A DNA stretch of 64,000 bases from Halovulum dunhuangense (GTDB lineage: Bacteria; Pseudomonadota; Alphaproteobacteria; Rhodobacterales; Rhodobacteraceae), in assembly GCF_013093415.1 (NCBI RefSeq), contig NZ_JABFBC010000001.1, forward strand, positions 682,001-746,000. Reading direction: 5' to 3'. Made by a program: the position numbers and the translations under genes. Shown here in pieces: positions 8,506-18,091 of this stretch. The notes beneath the pieces were generated by a model that was not told the DNA's origin, did not search any database, and worked only from the letters and a program-made list of their open reading frames with translations. The stretch's first letter is position 1. Each line of letters begins with the position of its first letter.

Positions 8506-8534
8506 ATGTGCCCCGTCCACTGGACGGGGCACAT
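8506..8534. terminator. Perfect 14-bp inverted repeat between convergent genes
   Basis: Bases 8506-8519 are the exact reverse complement of 8521-8534, with one base between; the core is CCCCGTCCA/TGGACGGGG. It lies between the small membrane protein and the convergent TadG-like gene. No T-run follows on either strand, so a bidirectional terminator is only a likely reading. A protein-binding palindrome is possible. Confidence 0.5.
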
Positions 8535-8591
8535 CGCCAGCCAGCGCGGCTGAGGGGGAACTTGCCGTCTCCTCTGGCTGGTTTCGCTTGT

Positions 8592-10256
8592 TCATTTTAC
8601 CAGTCGTCCCGTGCCGCAGGTCACTTCGAGCAGTTCCAGTTCGGCAACTGCGACGTTCAGATCTACAAGCCCGCCGTAGATCTCGTCCACCAGCGTGCCG
8701 GCCGGGCCAAGTCCCGCGAAGACGTCGTCCACGGCGCTTGAAAGCTGGCCGAGCAGGGCGTTCAACGTGCCGGTGACCCCCGTGACCAGGCACAGAAGCC
8801 CGTTGCAGCCGTTCTCTGACGCGATCGTCTGAGACACCGCATCGAGCAGACCGGAGGTCGCCTCTCGCAGGGATCGGGTGATGCTGTCATCGTTCAGGAA
8901 GCCCTGGGGCCGGATTTCCTGTGCCTCTTCCGCCTGGTATTGCGCATGGGTGAAGGCACGACGTTCGGTGGTGCGGTCGAAGATCAGGCTCAGCCCCTCG
9001 GCCAGTTCGCCGGGGTCGGCGATCTGCGGCAGCAGGTTCAGCACATCCACCTCGAGGTAGAAGTCCAGAAGCGATGCGTTCACCGGATCGAAGACCGCCA
9101 CCTCGTCCCCTGGCACCTTCGAGCAGGCGTTGCCCGCATCGGTCAGCGTCGCGCTGGCTGCGGCAACATCGATCGAGGTCCTCAGCGTGAAGACCCCCGC
9201 CACATCGATCACGTCGAGATCGAGCTGGATCTGCGCCGTGCGCGCGACCGCGTTCGGATCGCCCGGTGTGGCGCCGAGCACGATCTGGCGCGGATCGCCC
9301 ACCGTCAGGGCGGCGTCGACGACCCCCACGCCGCCAAGATCGAGACCGACGCCGACATCTGCCACGCGGGTCGTCAGCAGCTCGGCGGTGGCAAAGGCAA
9401 GGTCGGCCACGCTCAACTCGATCGGCGGCAGCGGTGATGCGGCGCGCAGCGCCCGCAATCCCGGGGCGAGATAGATGATGTCCGCCAGCACCATGGTCTC
9501 TCCGGTGTCGGGAACCGGGGTGCCGGTGACGGCGCCGAGGACATCGGCGACGGGAAGCTGCGTGTCGAGGATATCGCCATAGGTGACGGCGCTGCCGCTG
9601 GGCTTCAGCAATTCGACCTGCGTCGCAAAGCCACCGAGAAATTCCTCGGCCGTGAGCCGTACATCGACCGCGGCGCCCTGGCAGAGCGCGTCGAGTTCGG
9701 TGCCGATCAGCGGCCGCAGAACCCCATCCAGCAACGTCGCACTCAGCAGGCAGTTCGACAGGGCAAAGGATACCAGCGGCGGGGCAAGCTGGCCTACGGC
9801 CGTGCGCTGCACCCCTTTCAGCCCCGGCGGCATGAAAAGGTCGATGATGAAGAAATCCACTTCCGAGCGGACGCGCACCTCGAAGGCATCGACACCGACC
9901 AGGCTGAGCTGGTCGTCGGCCGCGGTGAAGCCGGTGGCGTGGGAATAGGTTCCCAGCACGATGTCGGCGTCGCGCAGCGGCAGGGTGTCGTAGCCATCGT
10001 TCGCCTCGACCGTGGTGCGGACCGCGTCGCGCAATTCCTCGGCCGTGGTCGCCGCCCGGAGTCCGGACAACACGCCCAGATCCGCCTGGCCCTGAACATA
10101 ACGTTCCTGGGCGTTAAGCTTTGTCAGGTCGATGCCAAGGCCGACCGAGAAGAGGATCAGAGGCATGAGCAGCATCACGAAGGCATTCAGCGCCCCCGAC
10201 TCGTCGTCGGCAAAATCCGACAGCCGCTTCTTCCGGGGCCAGTACAGGGCCAGCAT
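8592..10256 (-). CDS. TadG-like pilus/secreted envelope protein
   Basis: 554 residues. The N-terminus is DDESGALNAFVMLLMPLILFS, followed by a short segment and NAQERYVQGQADLGVLSG: the class of TadE/TadG proteins with one N-terminal membrane helix (about 24-46) and a large outside domain. The outer part is rich in V, A, D and L, with few basic residues and several cysteines (C-terminal SENGCNGLLCL). It follows a TadE-like gene with a 2-bp gap. No tadA, tadB, tadC or flp gene is in the window, so this pair is separated from any main Tad locus. Confidence 0.72.
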   Translation of the reverse strand: MLALYWPRKKRLSDFADDESGALNAFVMLLMPLILFSVGLGIDLTKLNAQERYVQGQADLGVLSGLRAATTAEELRDAVRTTVEANDGYDTLPLRDADIVLGTYSHATGFTAADDQLSLVGVDAFEVRVRSEVDFFIIDLFMPPGLKGVQRTAVGQLAPPLVSFALSNCLLSATLLDGVLRPLIGTELDALCQGAAVDVRLTAEEFLGGFATQVELLKPSGSAVTYGDILDTQLPVADVLGAVTGTPVPDTGETMVLADIIYLAPGLRALRAASPLPPIELSVADLAFATAELLTTRVADVGVGLDLGGVGVVDAALTVGDPRQIVLGATPGDPNAVARTAQIQLDLDVIDVAGVFTLRTSIDVAAASATLTDAGNACSKVPGDEVAVFDPVNASLLDFYLEVDVLNLLPQIADPGELAEGLSLIFDRTTERRAFTHAQYQAEEAQEIRPQGFLNDDSITRSLREATSGLLDAVSQTIASENGCNGLLCLVTGVTGTLNALLGQLSSAVDDVFAGLGPAGTLVDEIYGGLVDLNVAVAELELLEVTCGTGRLVK

Positions 10257-10258
10257 GG

Positions 10259-10765
10259 CTACACCTGCAGGATCGATCTGCGGGTGACCGACTGAAGCTC
10301 AAGCCCGATCAGGCGGCCCATGCGGCTGAGGAAATCATCCTCGAAGTCATAATCGACCGACACCTCGATGAGGGAACTGACGGGATCGATGCTGCAGTTC
10401 ACATCCGCGATGCGACCAGGCTCGAGCCGGGAAAAGTTGTCGGCGAGCACGTCCAGCCGCTCTGCCAGCAGACCCTGGCAGAAGTCCGGATAGACGTCGG
10501 GCTGGTCGAAGAACACCAGCGAGGCGCGCGCAAGCTCGAAGCTGAGTTGCTGAACCTCGGATATCGTGGCGATGAACATGCTGGCGGTGAAGACCAGCAG
10601 CAGGAAGCCCATCAACATCGGAAAGATGATAACGAACTCGACGGTCACGGCCCCATCTTCCGCCGTGGCGAAGCGTCGGATGGAGCGGCTGGACCCGCGG
10701 GCCCGATATTTGGCCGCGACAGTAACGGTGCGGGCAAAACGCCCAACGCTCTTCGAATGTAACAT
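10259..10765 (-). CDS. TadE-like pseudopilin
   Basis: 168 residues from ATG 10763-10765. The frame also has an ATG at 10801, giving 180 residues. After a basic N-terminus comes the TadE signature EDGAVTVEFVIIFPMLMGFL (about 37-56), leading into one membrane helix. Glu and Phe in TVEF are the conserved residues of the prepilin-like TadE motif. The rest is a periplasmic domain with two cysteines (DFCQG, VNCSID). Probably co-transcribed with the TadG-like gene. Confidence 0.75.
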   Translation of the reverse strand: MLHSKSVGRFARTVTVAAKYRARGSSRSIRRFATAEDGAVTVEFVIIFPMLMGFLLLVFTASMFIATISEVQQLSFELARASLVFFDQPDVYPDFCQGLLAERLDVLADNFSRLEPGRIADVNCSIDPVSSLIEVSVDYDFEDDFLSRMGRLIGLELQSVTRRSILQV

Positions 10766-10912
10766 AATCCACCCATTATGTGCGTCGGAGAAGTCGGTCA
10801 TGTGTTGCGACGACCCGCGCAGCTGTGTTGTTTCACTCGGGTGGTGATTTTTTCTTTGCGGCTATTGCCGGTTCCGGGGGCGGGCGATCGTCCGGCTGTG
10901 TTGGCGCGCCCT

Positions 10913-12184
10913 TCAGGCGGGCTGCGGGGAAGGGCCCTGCGCACGAAGACGTGCGGCCGCGACGGTGGACAGCCCGAGCATCACGGCCGCGGTGCCCAGC
11001 ACAAGCGCCAGCCCGCCCAGCTGATAGGTCACGCCGGACAGAAGCGTGCCGGTCAACCGGCCCGCGGCATTCGCCATGTAGTAGAACCCCACATCCATCG
11101 TGACCCGCTCGGCCCGCGTGAAGGCGAGGATCAGATAGGAGTGCAGCGCGGAGTTCACGGCGAAGATCGCCCCGAACACCAGCAGCCCCGCGACCAGCGT
11201 CGCGGTCAGCCAGGGGGCCGGGCCAGGCGCAAGCCAGACCGCCAGCGCAAGGGTTGCGGGCACCAGCGAAAGGCCGGCCGACCAGCGGCGCGCGGCGTCG
11301 ATCAACGCGGCCTCGGGGCGGGACGCGGCCCGCAGGATGCGGGGCGCCGCGGCCTGCACCGCCCCATAGAGGATGATCCAGACCGCCATGAAACCGCCGA
11401 TCACGAAGAAGGCGGTGCGCCGGCTGTCCTCGCTGCCATCGGAAAGGACGGCGTAGAAATAGATCGGGATGCCCACGACGAACCAGACATCGCGGGCGCC
11501 GAACAGGAAGACGCGCGCGGCCGAGAGCCAGTTCACGTTGGGAGAGCGGGAAAAGACTTCGGTGAATTTCGCGCCCTTGCGCCCGCGCGGCAGGCCCGCG
11601 GGCATCGCGATCAGCACGCCGAGCAGGATCGCCGCCAGGACCGCTGCCATGCCCAGCACCGCGCCCACGAAGCCGACCGTCGCCAGCATCGCCGCGCCCA
11701 GAAGGAAGCCAAGCCCTTTCACGGCGTTCTTCGATCCCGTGAGGATCGCGACCCAGAGGAACAGCCCGCCATCGCCCTCGGGCGCCAGGAGCTTCACCGC
11801 CGATTTCGAGGACATCTTGGCCAGATCCTTGGCCACGCCGCTGGCCCCCTGCACCGCCATGACATAGGCGACCGAAAGGCCCACCGCCCAGCCCGGATCG
11901 AGTTGCGCCAGCGCGATCAGCGCCGCGACCTGAAGTCCGAGACCCGCATAAAGAGTCGTGGTCAGCCCGAAGCGCGCTGCGATCCATCCAGCCGAAAGAT
12001 TGGTGACGATCCCCGCCACCTCGTAGAGCAGGAACAGATAGGCCAGCTGCACCGGGCTGAAGCCGAGCGTGTGGAAATGCAGCAGGACCAGCATCCTGAG
12101 CGCGCCGTCGGTCAGCATGAAGGCCCAGTAGACGGCCGTCACCGCGACATAGGCGGACAGGCCTTCAGGCCGGTGCTTGTTCAC
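10913..12184 (-). CDS. arsJ: ArsJ, organoarsenical (1-arseno-3-phosphoglycerate) efflux MFS transporter
   Basis: 423-residue major facilitator protein with about 12 hydrophobic helices. It matches the ArsJ type, with motifs such as [22 protein letters not shown] at the N-terminus (first ~20 residues of that region) and [10 protein letters not shown]. ArsJ exports the unstable 1-arseno-3-phosphoglycerate made by GAPDH from arsenate. The start is GTG 12182-12184, overlapping the TGA of the GAPDH gene (GTGA). That adjacency is the hallmark of the pathway. Last gene of the operon; no clear terminator was seen in the 110 bp after it. Confidence 0.93.
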   Translation of the reverse strand: MNKHRPEGLSAYVAVTAVYWAFMLTDGALRMLVLLHFHTLGFSPVQLAYLFLLYEVAGIVTNLSAGWIAARFGLTTTLYAGLGLQVAALIALAQLDPGWAVGLSVAYVMAVQGASGVAKDLAKMSSKSAVKLLAPEGDGGLFLWVAILTGSKNAVKGLGFLLGAAMLATVGFVGAVLGMAAVLAAILLGVLIAMPAGLPRGRKGAKFTEVFSRSPNVNWLSAARVFLFGARDVWFVVGIPIYFYAVLSDGSEDSRRTAFFVIGGFMAVWIILYGAVQAAAPRILRAASRPEAALIDAARRWSAGLSLVPATLALAVWLAPGPAPWLTATLVAGLLVFGAIFAVNSALHSYLILAFTRAERVTMDVGFYYMANAAGRLTGTLLSGVTYQLGGLALVLGTAAVMLGLSTVAAARLRAQGPSPQPA

Positions 12185-13179
12185 AGCGAGGCACCGACCA
12201 TCAGCGCCACGTCCACCAGCCGGTGCGCATAGCCCATCTCGTTGTCATACCAGGCGTAGATCTTCACCTGCGTGCCGTTCACGACCATGGTCGAGGGCGC
12301 GTCGACGATCGCGGAGCGGGTGTCGTTGGTGTAGTCGGCCGACACGAGCGGCCGCTCCTCGTAGCCCAGGATCCCCGCAAGCGGACCGTCCGCCGCCGCC
12401 CGGAGCATGGCGTTCACCTCTTCGGCCGTGGTGGGGCGCTCGACCTCGAACACGCAATCGGTGATCGAGGCGTTCAGAAGCGGCACGCGCACCGCATGTC
12501 CGTTCAGCCTGCCCTTGAGTTCCGGGTAGATCAGCGTGATCGCGGTGGCGGATCCCGTGGTCGTCGGGATCAGCGAATTCAGGGCGGACCGCGCCCTGCG
12601 CAGATCCTTGGCGGGGCGGTCCACGATGGTCTGGGTGTTGGTCACGTCGTGGATCGTCGTGATCGATCCGTGGCGGATGCCGATGCCCTCGTGGACGACC
12701 TTGACCACCGGCGCAAGGCAGTTCGTCGTGCAGGAGGCCGCCGTCACGATCCGGTGGCGGGCCGCGTCATAGGTGTCGTGGTTGACCCCGTAGACAAGGT
12801 TGGCCGCGTCCCCGTCCCTGACGGGGGCCGAGACCACGACCTTGCGGACCCCTGCCGCGAAATAGGGGGCGAGCTTCGCCTCGGACTTGAACACCCCAGT
12901 GCAGTCGATCACCACGTCCACGCCTTCCAGCGGTAGTGCGGACAGATCCCGCGTGCCGATGAAGGGTAGGCGGGTTCCGTCGATCGTCACGCTTTCCGCG
13001 TCATGCGCGAACCGCGCCGGCCAGCGGCCGTGCACGGTGTCGAATTCCAGCAGATGCGCATGCAGCGCCGGATCGCCCACCGCGTCGTTGATCCATGCGA
13101 TCCGCGCGCCACGCTCCAGCAGGGGCCGCAGCGCCAGCTTGCCGATGCGGCCCAGCCCGTTGAGTGCGTAGACGGTCAT
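12181..13179 (-). CDS. gap: Type I glyceraldehyde-3-phosphate dehydrogenase, ArsJ-associated
   Basis: 332 residues. NAD-binding start [17 protein letters not shown]; catalytic cysteine C150 in [11 protein letters not shown]-terminal [10 protein letters not shown]. In arsenic operons this paralogue joins arsenate to glyceraldehyde-3-phosphate, making 1-arseno-3-phosphoglycerate for ArsJ to export. The start ATG (13177-13179) overlaps the ArsR-ArsC stop, and the stop overlaps the arsJ start, so all three genes are translationally coupled. A second, glycolytic gap gene is expected elsewhere in the genome. Confidence 0.93.
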   Translation of the reverse strand: MTVYALNGLGRIGKLALRPLLERGARIAWINDAVGDPALHAHLLEFDTVHGRWPARFAHDAESVTIDGTRLPFIGTRDLSALPLEGVDVVIDCTGVFKSEAKLAPYFAAGVRKVVVSAPVRDGDAANLVYGVNHDTYDAARHRIVTAASCTTNCLAPVVKVVHEGIGIRHGSITTIHDVTNTQTIVDRPAKDLRRARSALNSLIPTTTGSATAITLIYPELKGRLNGHAVRVPLLNASITDCVFEVERPTTAEEVNAMLRAAADGPLAGILGYEERPLVSADYTNDTRSAIVDAPSTMVVNGTQVKIYAWYDNEMGYAHRLVDVALMVGASL

Positions 13180-14021
13180 GCCGAAACCCCGGTCCCGGTG
13201 CGGCCGATCTCGTCCACCGCGCGTTGCAGCGAAATGCTGTCGAGCGTGTTCAGCGGCAGGGCGGCAAAGGCCAGGATCCGGTTGCGCAGCGCCGAATAGG
13301 CCTGGTGGAAGGCAAGGTTCTTCTCGGCATCGGTCCCGGTCGCCTTGACCGGGTCGGGGACGCCCCAATGCCCGCTGACTGGCTGGCCGGGCCATGCGGG
13401 GCAATCCTCGTTCGCGGCCTGGTTGCAGACCGTGAAGACGAAGTCGAACTTCGGCGCATCCTCGAACTGATATTCCCCGACATTCTTGGCCCGCAGGGCC
13501 GAGATGTCGTGGCCGTGCTTCTCGAGCACCTTGAGCGCGAAGGGGTTCAGTTCGGATCGTGGCCGGGTGCCGGCCGAAAAGGCCTCGAACCGGTCGCCGG
13601 CTTCCTTGCGCAGGATCGCCTCGGCAAAGATCGAACGGGCGGAATTCCCGGTGCAGATGAAGAGCACCCTGTATTTCTGATCCGGCATGGCAGTTGCTCC
13701 GGCGGTCATGAGGATTGTGGCGGGGGCGCAGAGGTCGGGTCTGCCGCGGCAGCAGTCGAGCAGCAGGTAGTCGAAGGTGCGTCGCACCTCTGTCATGGCG
13801 ATCGCGTATCTCAGCGACGTGCCGTGACGTTCCTGGCTGACCAGCCCTGCCTGCATGAGCGCCGACAGATAGGCCGACAGGGTGGATGGCTTCAGGTCCA
13901 GCGCCTCGGCAAGCTCACCTGCCGCGACCCGATCGGGATAGCGGCGCATGAGCAGGCGAAAGAGTGCCAGCCGCTGGGGATGGCCGAGAATCGCAAGCCG
14001 GGAGGGGACATCTGTTTCCAT
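13176..14021 (-). CDS. ArsR repressor fused to arsenate reductase ArsC
   Basis: 281 residues with two functions. Residues 1-100 are an ArsR winged helix ([18 protein letters not shown]) ending in a C90, C91, C98 cluster ([11 protein letters not shown]). This resembles the atypical C-terminal As(III) site described for Acidithiobacillus ferrooxidans ArsR. Residues 116-281 are a low-molecular-weight-phosphatase type ArsC: P-loop CTGNSARS (123-130), second and third redox cysteines C199 and C207, and general acid D223 in VPDPV. The fusion lets the sensor and the enzyme that makes its ligand share one chain. ATG start at 14019-14021, inside a palindrome. First gene of arsRC-gap-arsJ. Confidence 0.92.
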   Translation of the reverse strand: METDVPSRLAILGHPQRLALFRLLMRRYPDRVAAGELAEALDLKPSTLSAYLSALMQAGLVSQERHGTSLRYAIAMTEVRRTFDYLLLDCCRGRPDLCAPATILMTAGATAMPDQKYRVLFICTGNSARSIFAEAILRKEAGDRFEAFSAGTRPRSELNPFALKVLEKHGHDISALRAKNVGEYQFEDAPKFDFVFTVCNQAANEDCPAWPGQPVSGHWGVPDPVKATGTDAEKNLAFHQAYSALRNRILAFAALPLNTLDSISLQRAVDEIGRTGTGVSA

Positions 14022-14044
14022 ATTTCACGAATATACGAAATATG
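14019..14044. promoter_or_regulatory. Probable ArsR operator overlapping the arsRC start codon
   Basis: CATATTTC (14019-14026) and GAAATATG (14037-14044) form a perfect 8-bp inverted repeat with a 10-bp AT-rich spacer. Half-site and spacing are plausible for a dimeric ArsR. The left arm contains the start codon of the ArsR-ArsC gene (minus strand), so bound repressor would sit on the start. The Shine-Dalgarno bases before it are weak, which fits a very short or leaderless transcript. Confidence 0.65.
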
Positions 14045-14103
14045 AAAAAGTTCAATCGGATTTCCTGCTTCATCCGATGCCGGGCGGGATGCGGGCGGTC
14101 GCG

Positions 14104-15879
14104 TCAGAAGGGGAAGAAAAGCGGGATCACCAGCACCGCGACGACGGCGAAGATCAGGTTCAGCGGCAGGCCCACCTTCAGGAAGTCCGTGAACTTGTAG
14201 CCGCCGGCGCTGTAGACGAAGGTATTGGTCTGATAGCCGATGGGCGTCGCGAAGCTGGCCGATGCGGCGAACATCACCGCCATGATGAAGGGGCGCGGGT
14301 CGAAACCCAGTTCGACCGCCAGCGCGATGGCGATGGGGCCGACCAGAACGGCGACGGCGTTGTTCGATACCATCTCGGTCAGGGTGCTCGTGATCACATA
14401 GACCGCCGCCAGCACGACCAGCGGACCCGCCCCGCCCACGGCATGCACCAGCCCCTCGACGATGATCCGCGCCGCGCCGGTTTCGTCCAGGCCCATGGAC
14501 AGGCCCAGCATGCCGAAGATCATGAACAGTATCCGCCAGTCGATGGAGTCGAACGCTTCTTCCGGATCGACGCAGCGGGTCATCATCACGATCACCGCCC
14601 CGATCAGCGCAAGCCCCGCGATCGGCATGGCATCGACCGCCGCCAGAACCATCACGCCCAGGATCGTTGCTATGGCGATGGGTGCCTTGGTCCGGCGCGT
14701 GGCGCGTTCGGACGGGGTGGACAGGTTGATGATGCCGCCATCCTCCATCAGCCGCTGCAAGCCCTCGGGCGGCCCTTCGAGCAGCAGCGTATCCGCGAAG
14801 TGCAGGCGCAGTTCTGGCAGATTGCGCGAGATGTTCTGCCCCTCGCGATGCACCGCCATCAGGTAGACGCCGTATTTCCGGCGCAGCTTCAGATCCTTGA
14901 TCGGCCGGTTGATCAGGTGCGAATTCGGCCCGATGCTGGCCTCCATCGTGACCGTCTGGTCCGCCGTGACGGGCTCCAGCCCGTGATCGTCCATGTCGCG
15001 GAACGCCACCTGCCCGTTTTCCTTCAGGCCCAGGATCTCGCCGGTCCCGGTCTTGAGCACAAGCCGGTCCCCTGCCTCCAGCGTCATGTCCTGCATCGTG
15101 CGCCGCATCGACACCTCGCCGCGGACCACGTCCAGGATGCGCGTCTCGAGCGTGTTGAAGGGTAGCTCTTTCAGCGTCTTGCCGATGTACTTGGACTCGT
15201 GCGGGATCAGCAGCCGCGCGAGGAACTTGCGCTTGCTCTCCTGGCCCAGGATGCTTGAGAGAGAGGCGCGGTCCGGCAGCAGGTAGCGCCCCGCGAAGAT
15301 CATGTAGAGCGTCCCCACACCCGCCAGGATCAGCCCCGGCAGCGTCATCTCGAACATCGTGATCGGCGCTTGTCCGGCATCGCGCGCGACGCCGCTCATC
15401 AGGATGTTGGTCGAGGTGCCGACCAGCGTCAGCATGCCGCCGAAGATTGCCGCGAAGCTGAGCGGGATCAGCAGCCGCGACGGCGCGACCCCCACCGATG
15501 CGGCGACCGAGATCATGATCGGCGCCAGAAGGATCACGACAGGCGTGTTGTTCATGAAGGCCGAGGCCACCATCGTTCCCGTCATCATCAGCAGCATCGC
15601 CCGCAGGAAGGATCCGCGCGCCTGCCGTTTCAGCACTTCCCCCAGGATGCCCAGCACCCCGGTGCGTTCCAGCGCGGCAGAGATGATGAACATCATCGCG
15701 ATGGTGATCGGCGCGGAAGAGCCGAAGACGGTCAGGAAATCGCCCGTCTCGATGATCCCCGTTGCCAGAAGCGCGGCCGAAGCGCCCATCGCCGTGACCT
15801 CGGGCGGATAGATCTCCCGGAAGAAGCTCAGGAAAACCATGCCCAGAAGGACGAGGACGAAGATCTGGTCAAGGCTCAT
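14104..15879 (-). CDS. SLC13/DASS-type permease with two TrkA-C domains
   Basis: 591 residues from ATG 15877-15879 (MSLDQIFVLV). The N-terminal half-transporter (about 1-200) has SAFMNNTPVVILLAP. The middle holds two TrkA-C (RCK-C) ligand domains (about 205-300 and 305-390). The C-terminal half (about 400-591) has TEMVSNNAVAVLVGP and TPIGYQTNTFVY. This build is typical of ion-transporter-superfamily permeases for sulfate, dicarboxylate or metalloid anions. It lies 82 bp beyond the ars operator, on the same strand and upstream of the ars genes. A role in arsenite export is possible but unproven. Confidence 0.85.
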   Translation of the reverse strand: MSLDQIFVLVLLGMVFLSFFREIYPPEVTAMGASAALLATGIIETGDFLTVFGSSAPITIAMMFIISAALERTGVLGILGEVLKRQARGSFLRAMLLMMTGTMVASAFMNNTPVVILLAPIMISVAASVGVAPSRLLIPLSFAAIFGGMLTLVGTSTNILMSGVARDAGQAPITMFEMTLPGLILAGVGTLYMIFAGRYLLPDRASLSSILGQESKRKFLARLLIPHESKYIGKTLKELPFNTLETRILDVVRGEVSMRRTMQDMTLEAGDRLVLKTGTGEILGLKENGQVAFRDMDDHGLEPVTADQTVTMEASIGPNSHLINRPIKDLKLRRKYGVYLMAVHREGQNISRNLPELRLHFADTLLLEGPPEGLQRLMEDGGIINLSTPSERATRRTKAPIAIATILGVMVLAAVDAMPIAGLALIGAVIVMMTRCVDPEEAFDSIDWRILFMIFGMLGLSMGLDETGAARIIVEGLVHAVGGAGPLVVLAAVYVITSTLTEMVSNNAVAVLVGPIAIALAVELGFDPRPFIMAVMFAASASFATPIGYQTNTFVYSAGGYKFTDFLKVGLPLNLIFAVVAVLVIPLFFPF

Positions 15880-16054
15880 CAATCGGTCTTTCGCTGTGGC
15901 GGCGGGCCTTCCACACTAGGGGAAAGAATATCCGCCTTTGCAATCGGGAACCGCGCGCGGATCTGGCCCCCGGGCAGGCGCTGCCCGGATTGCGGGCAGT
16001 CGTGGATGCGGCATGATTGCGGTGAAGTCCACGGGCCGGCCCGGTATGGCGCAG

Positions 16055-17932
16055 TCATGCCGGCTGGCCCTTGGGGCCGGGGAAGGGGGCTGTCTCGGGG
16101 GGCGTGATCCTCAGGGCGCGCAGGGCGTTCAGGATTACCGCCACGTCGATGACCTCTTGCAGCACTGCGCCCTGGACCGGGGTCAGGTGGCCGAACGCCG
16201 CGGCAATCATGCCCAGAACCGAAAGGCCGATCCCGGCGACGACGCTTTCCAGCGCGATGCGGCGCGCGCGACGGGCGATCACGATGCCCGAGCGCAGGCG
16301 GTCGATCCGATCCACCAGCAGCACCACGTCGGCGGCCTCGGCCGATGCGGCGGCGCCGCGCGCACCCATCGCCACGCCGACATCGGCGGCGGCCAGCGCC
16401 GGCGCGTCGTTGACCCCGTCGCCCACCATCATCACCGGGCCGTTCTTGCGCTCGGACAGGACCAGCAGCACCTTCTGATCCGGGGCAAGACCGGCCCGCA
16501 GACCATCGAGGCCCAGGCCCTCGGCCACGCGTTCCGCCACCTCCGAACGGTCGCCCGTCGCCAGCATGATGCGGCCGATGCCCTCGCCGCGCAGGCTGGA
16601 GATCATTGCGCCCGCCTCCTCGCGCAGGGGATCCGCCATGACCAGGTGCCCGGCCAGGTGCCCGTCAACGGCGACCGCTACCAGCACGGAACCGGCGGCC
16701 AGCGCCGGGTCTGACCCGGCGGGCAGTCCGACCCGGCGACCCACGAAATCCTCGCCGCCGACGATGACGCGCCGGCCCTCGACGCTTCCGACGACCCCCT
16801 CGCCGGGGATTTCCGCAACCTCCGACGGGACCGGCAGCGAAAGGCCACGCGCCCTGGCGGCGGTGACGATCGCCTGCGCCACCGGATGCTTCGATGCCTG
16901 GTCGAGCGCCGCGGCAAGGCGCAGGATGTCTTCCTCGCGCCAGCCGTCGCGACTGTCGATGGCCACGATCCGTGGCCGTCCGTCGGTCAGTGTCCCGGTC
17001 TTGTCCAGGATCAGCGTCGCGATCCGCGCCATCTTCTCCAGCGGGCCGGCCCCCTTTATCAGCACCCCGAAATGCGCGGCCCTGGACAGGCCCGCGACCA
17101 GCGCCACCGGCACGGCAAGGATCAGGGGGCAGGGCGTGGCGACGACCAGCACCGCCACCGCACGGATCGGATCGCCGCTGAACCACCATGCGGACAGCGC
17201 GATCACAACGGTTACGGCCAGAAAGCCCAGGGACCAGCGGTCGGCCAGCCGGGACATCGGCGCCTTGGACCGCTGCGCGGTTTCGACCAGCCGCACGATC
17301 CCGGCATATGTGCTGTCCCGTGCGATGCGCGTCGCGGTCAGATCAAAGGCCTCGCCGGCATTGGTGGACCCGCTCATCGCATCCGCCCCGCGCTGAAGCC
17401 GCTGGGGCAGGGGTTCCCCTGTAAGGGCGGACGTGTCCAGGAACGCGACCCCGGAAGCGATGGAGCCGTCCACCGGCAGCACGTCGCCCTGCCGGATCAG
17501 AAGCCTGTCGCCGGGCGCTATCCGGTCGAGCGGAACATCCTCAAGCCCGCCATTCCGGTGGCGGGTCGCGGTCCGTGGCACGCGCGAAAGCAGGTCGTGC
17601 ATCTCGCGTCTGGCCCGGCCCTCGGCAAATCCCTCGAGAAAGGTGCCGCCCGAATACATCAGCGCGACCACCGCCGCGGCCAGCGTTTCGCCAAAGGCCA
17701 GTGCCGCGCTCATCGACAGGGCCGCCACGATGTCGAGCCCGACCTCTCCGCGGCGCAGGCTGCCGATGATTTCCGCCAGAAGCGCGACCAGGACGGGAAC
17801 CACGCCGGCAAACCAGGCGATCCCGGCCGCCGCGGATCTGCCGCTTGCGTAAAGTGCCAGCCCCGACAGAAGCCCGGCGAGTGCGGCCAGAAGAAGGAAC
17901 GTCTTCAGGCGGTCGGTCGCTGCATGTTCCAT
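16055..17932 (-). CDS. P1B-type heavy-metal ATPase with TPC motif, no HMA domain
   Basis: 625 residues from ATG 17930-17932; the frame extends upstream without homology. The order is typical of metal-pumping P-type ATPases: membrane helices; actuator TGEPLP; membrane metal motif TPCPL (about 265); phosphorylation site DKTGTLTDG (about 308); MVGDGVNDAPAL (about 500); final helices with EVIDVAVILNALRAL. The common CPC motif is replaced by TPC, and there is no N-terminal metal-binding domain. TPC-type members have been linked to nickel, iron or cobalt; the metal here is not determined. It may belong with the arsenic genes as a metal-resistance block. Confidence 0.9.
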   Translation of the reverse strand: MEHAATDRLKTFLLLAALAGLLSGLALYASGRSAAAGIAWFAGVVPVLVALLAEIIGSLRRGEVGLDIVAALSMSAALAFGETLAAAVVALMYSGGTFLEGFAEGRARREMHDLLSRVPRTATRHRNGGLEDVPLDRIAPGDRLLIRQGDVLPVDGSIASGVAFLDTSALTGEPLPQRLQRGADAMSGSTNAGEAFDLTATRIARDSTYAGIVRLVETAQRSKAPMSRLADRWSLGFLAVTVVIALSAWWFSGDPIRAVAVLVVATPCPLILAVPVALVAGLSRAAHFGVLIKGAGPLEKMARIATLILDKTGTLTDGRPRIVAIDSRDGWREEDILRLAAALDQASKHPVAQAIVTAARARGLSLPVPSEVAEIPGEGVVGSVEGRRVIVGGEDFVGRRVGLPAGSDPALAAGSVLVAVAVDGHLAGHLVMADPLREEAGAMISSLRGEGIGRIMLATGDRSEVAERVAEGLGLDGLRAGLAPDQKVLLVLSERKNGPVMMVGDGVNDAPALAAADVGVAMGARGAAASAEAADVVLLVDRIDRLRSGIVIARRARRIALESVVAGIGLSVLGMIAAAFGHLTPVQGAVLQEVIDVAVILNALRALRITPPETAPFPGPKGQPA

Positions 17933-18091
17933 TCGCCCGGCATCCCTTGCCCGGGGCCGTTGTCCGGCCCGGCTGCCGGAGACGCCCTCATGACTCCAGT
18001 GCCAGAGAGCGGCACGATCGCGCAAGCCCGGCTGCGGCGCGTGCATGGCGCGGGTGGGCCTGACCTGTCCGCCGGCGGTCCCCGGCCGCCG

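Noticed and set aside
7576-8793. A 405-residue version of the ECF sigma factor
   Set aside because: The extra 210 residues run through the small membrane protein gene and the palindrome and show no homology. ATG at 8163 gives normal sigma length.
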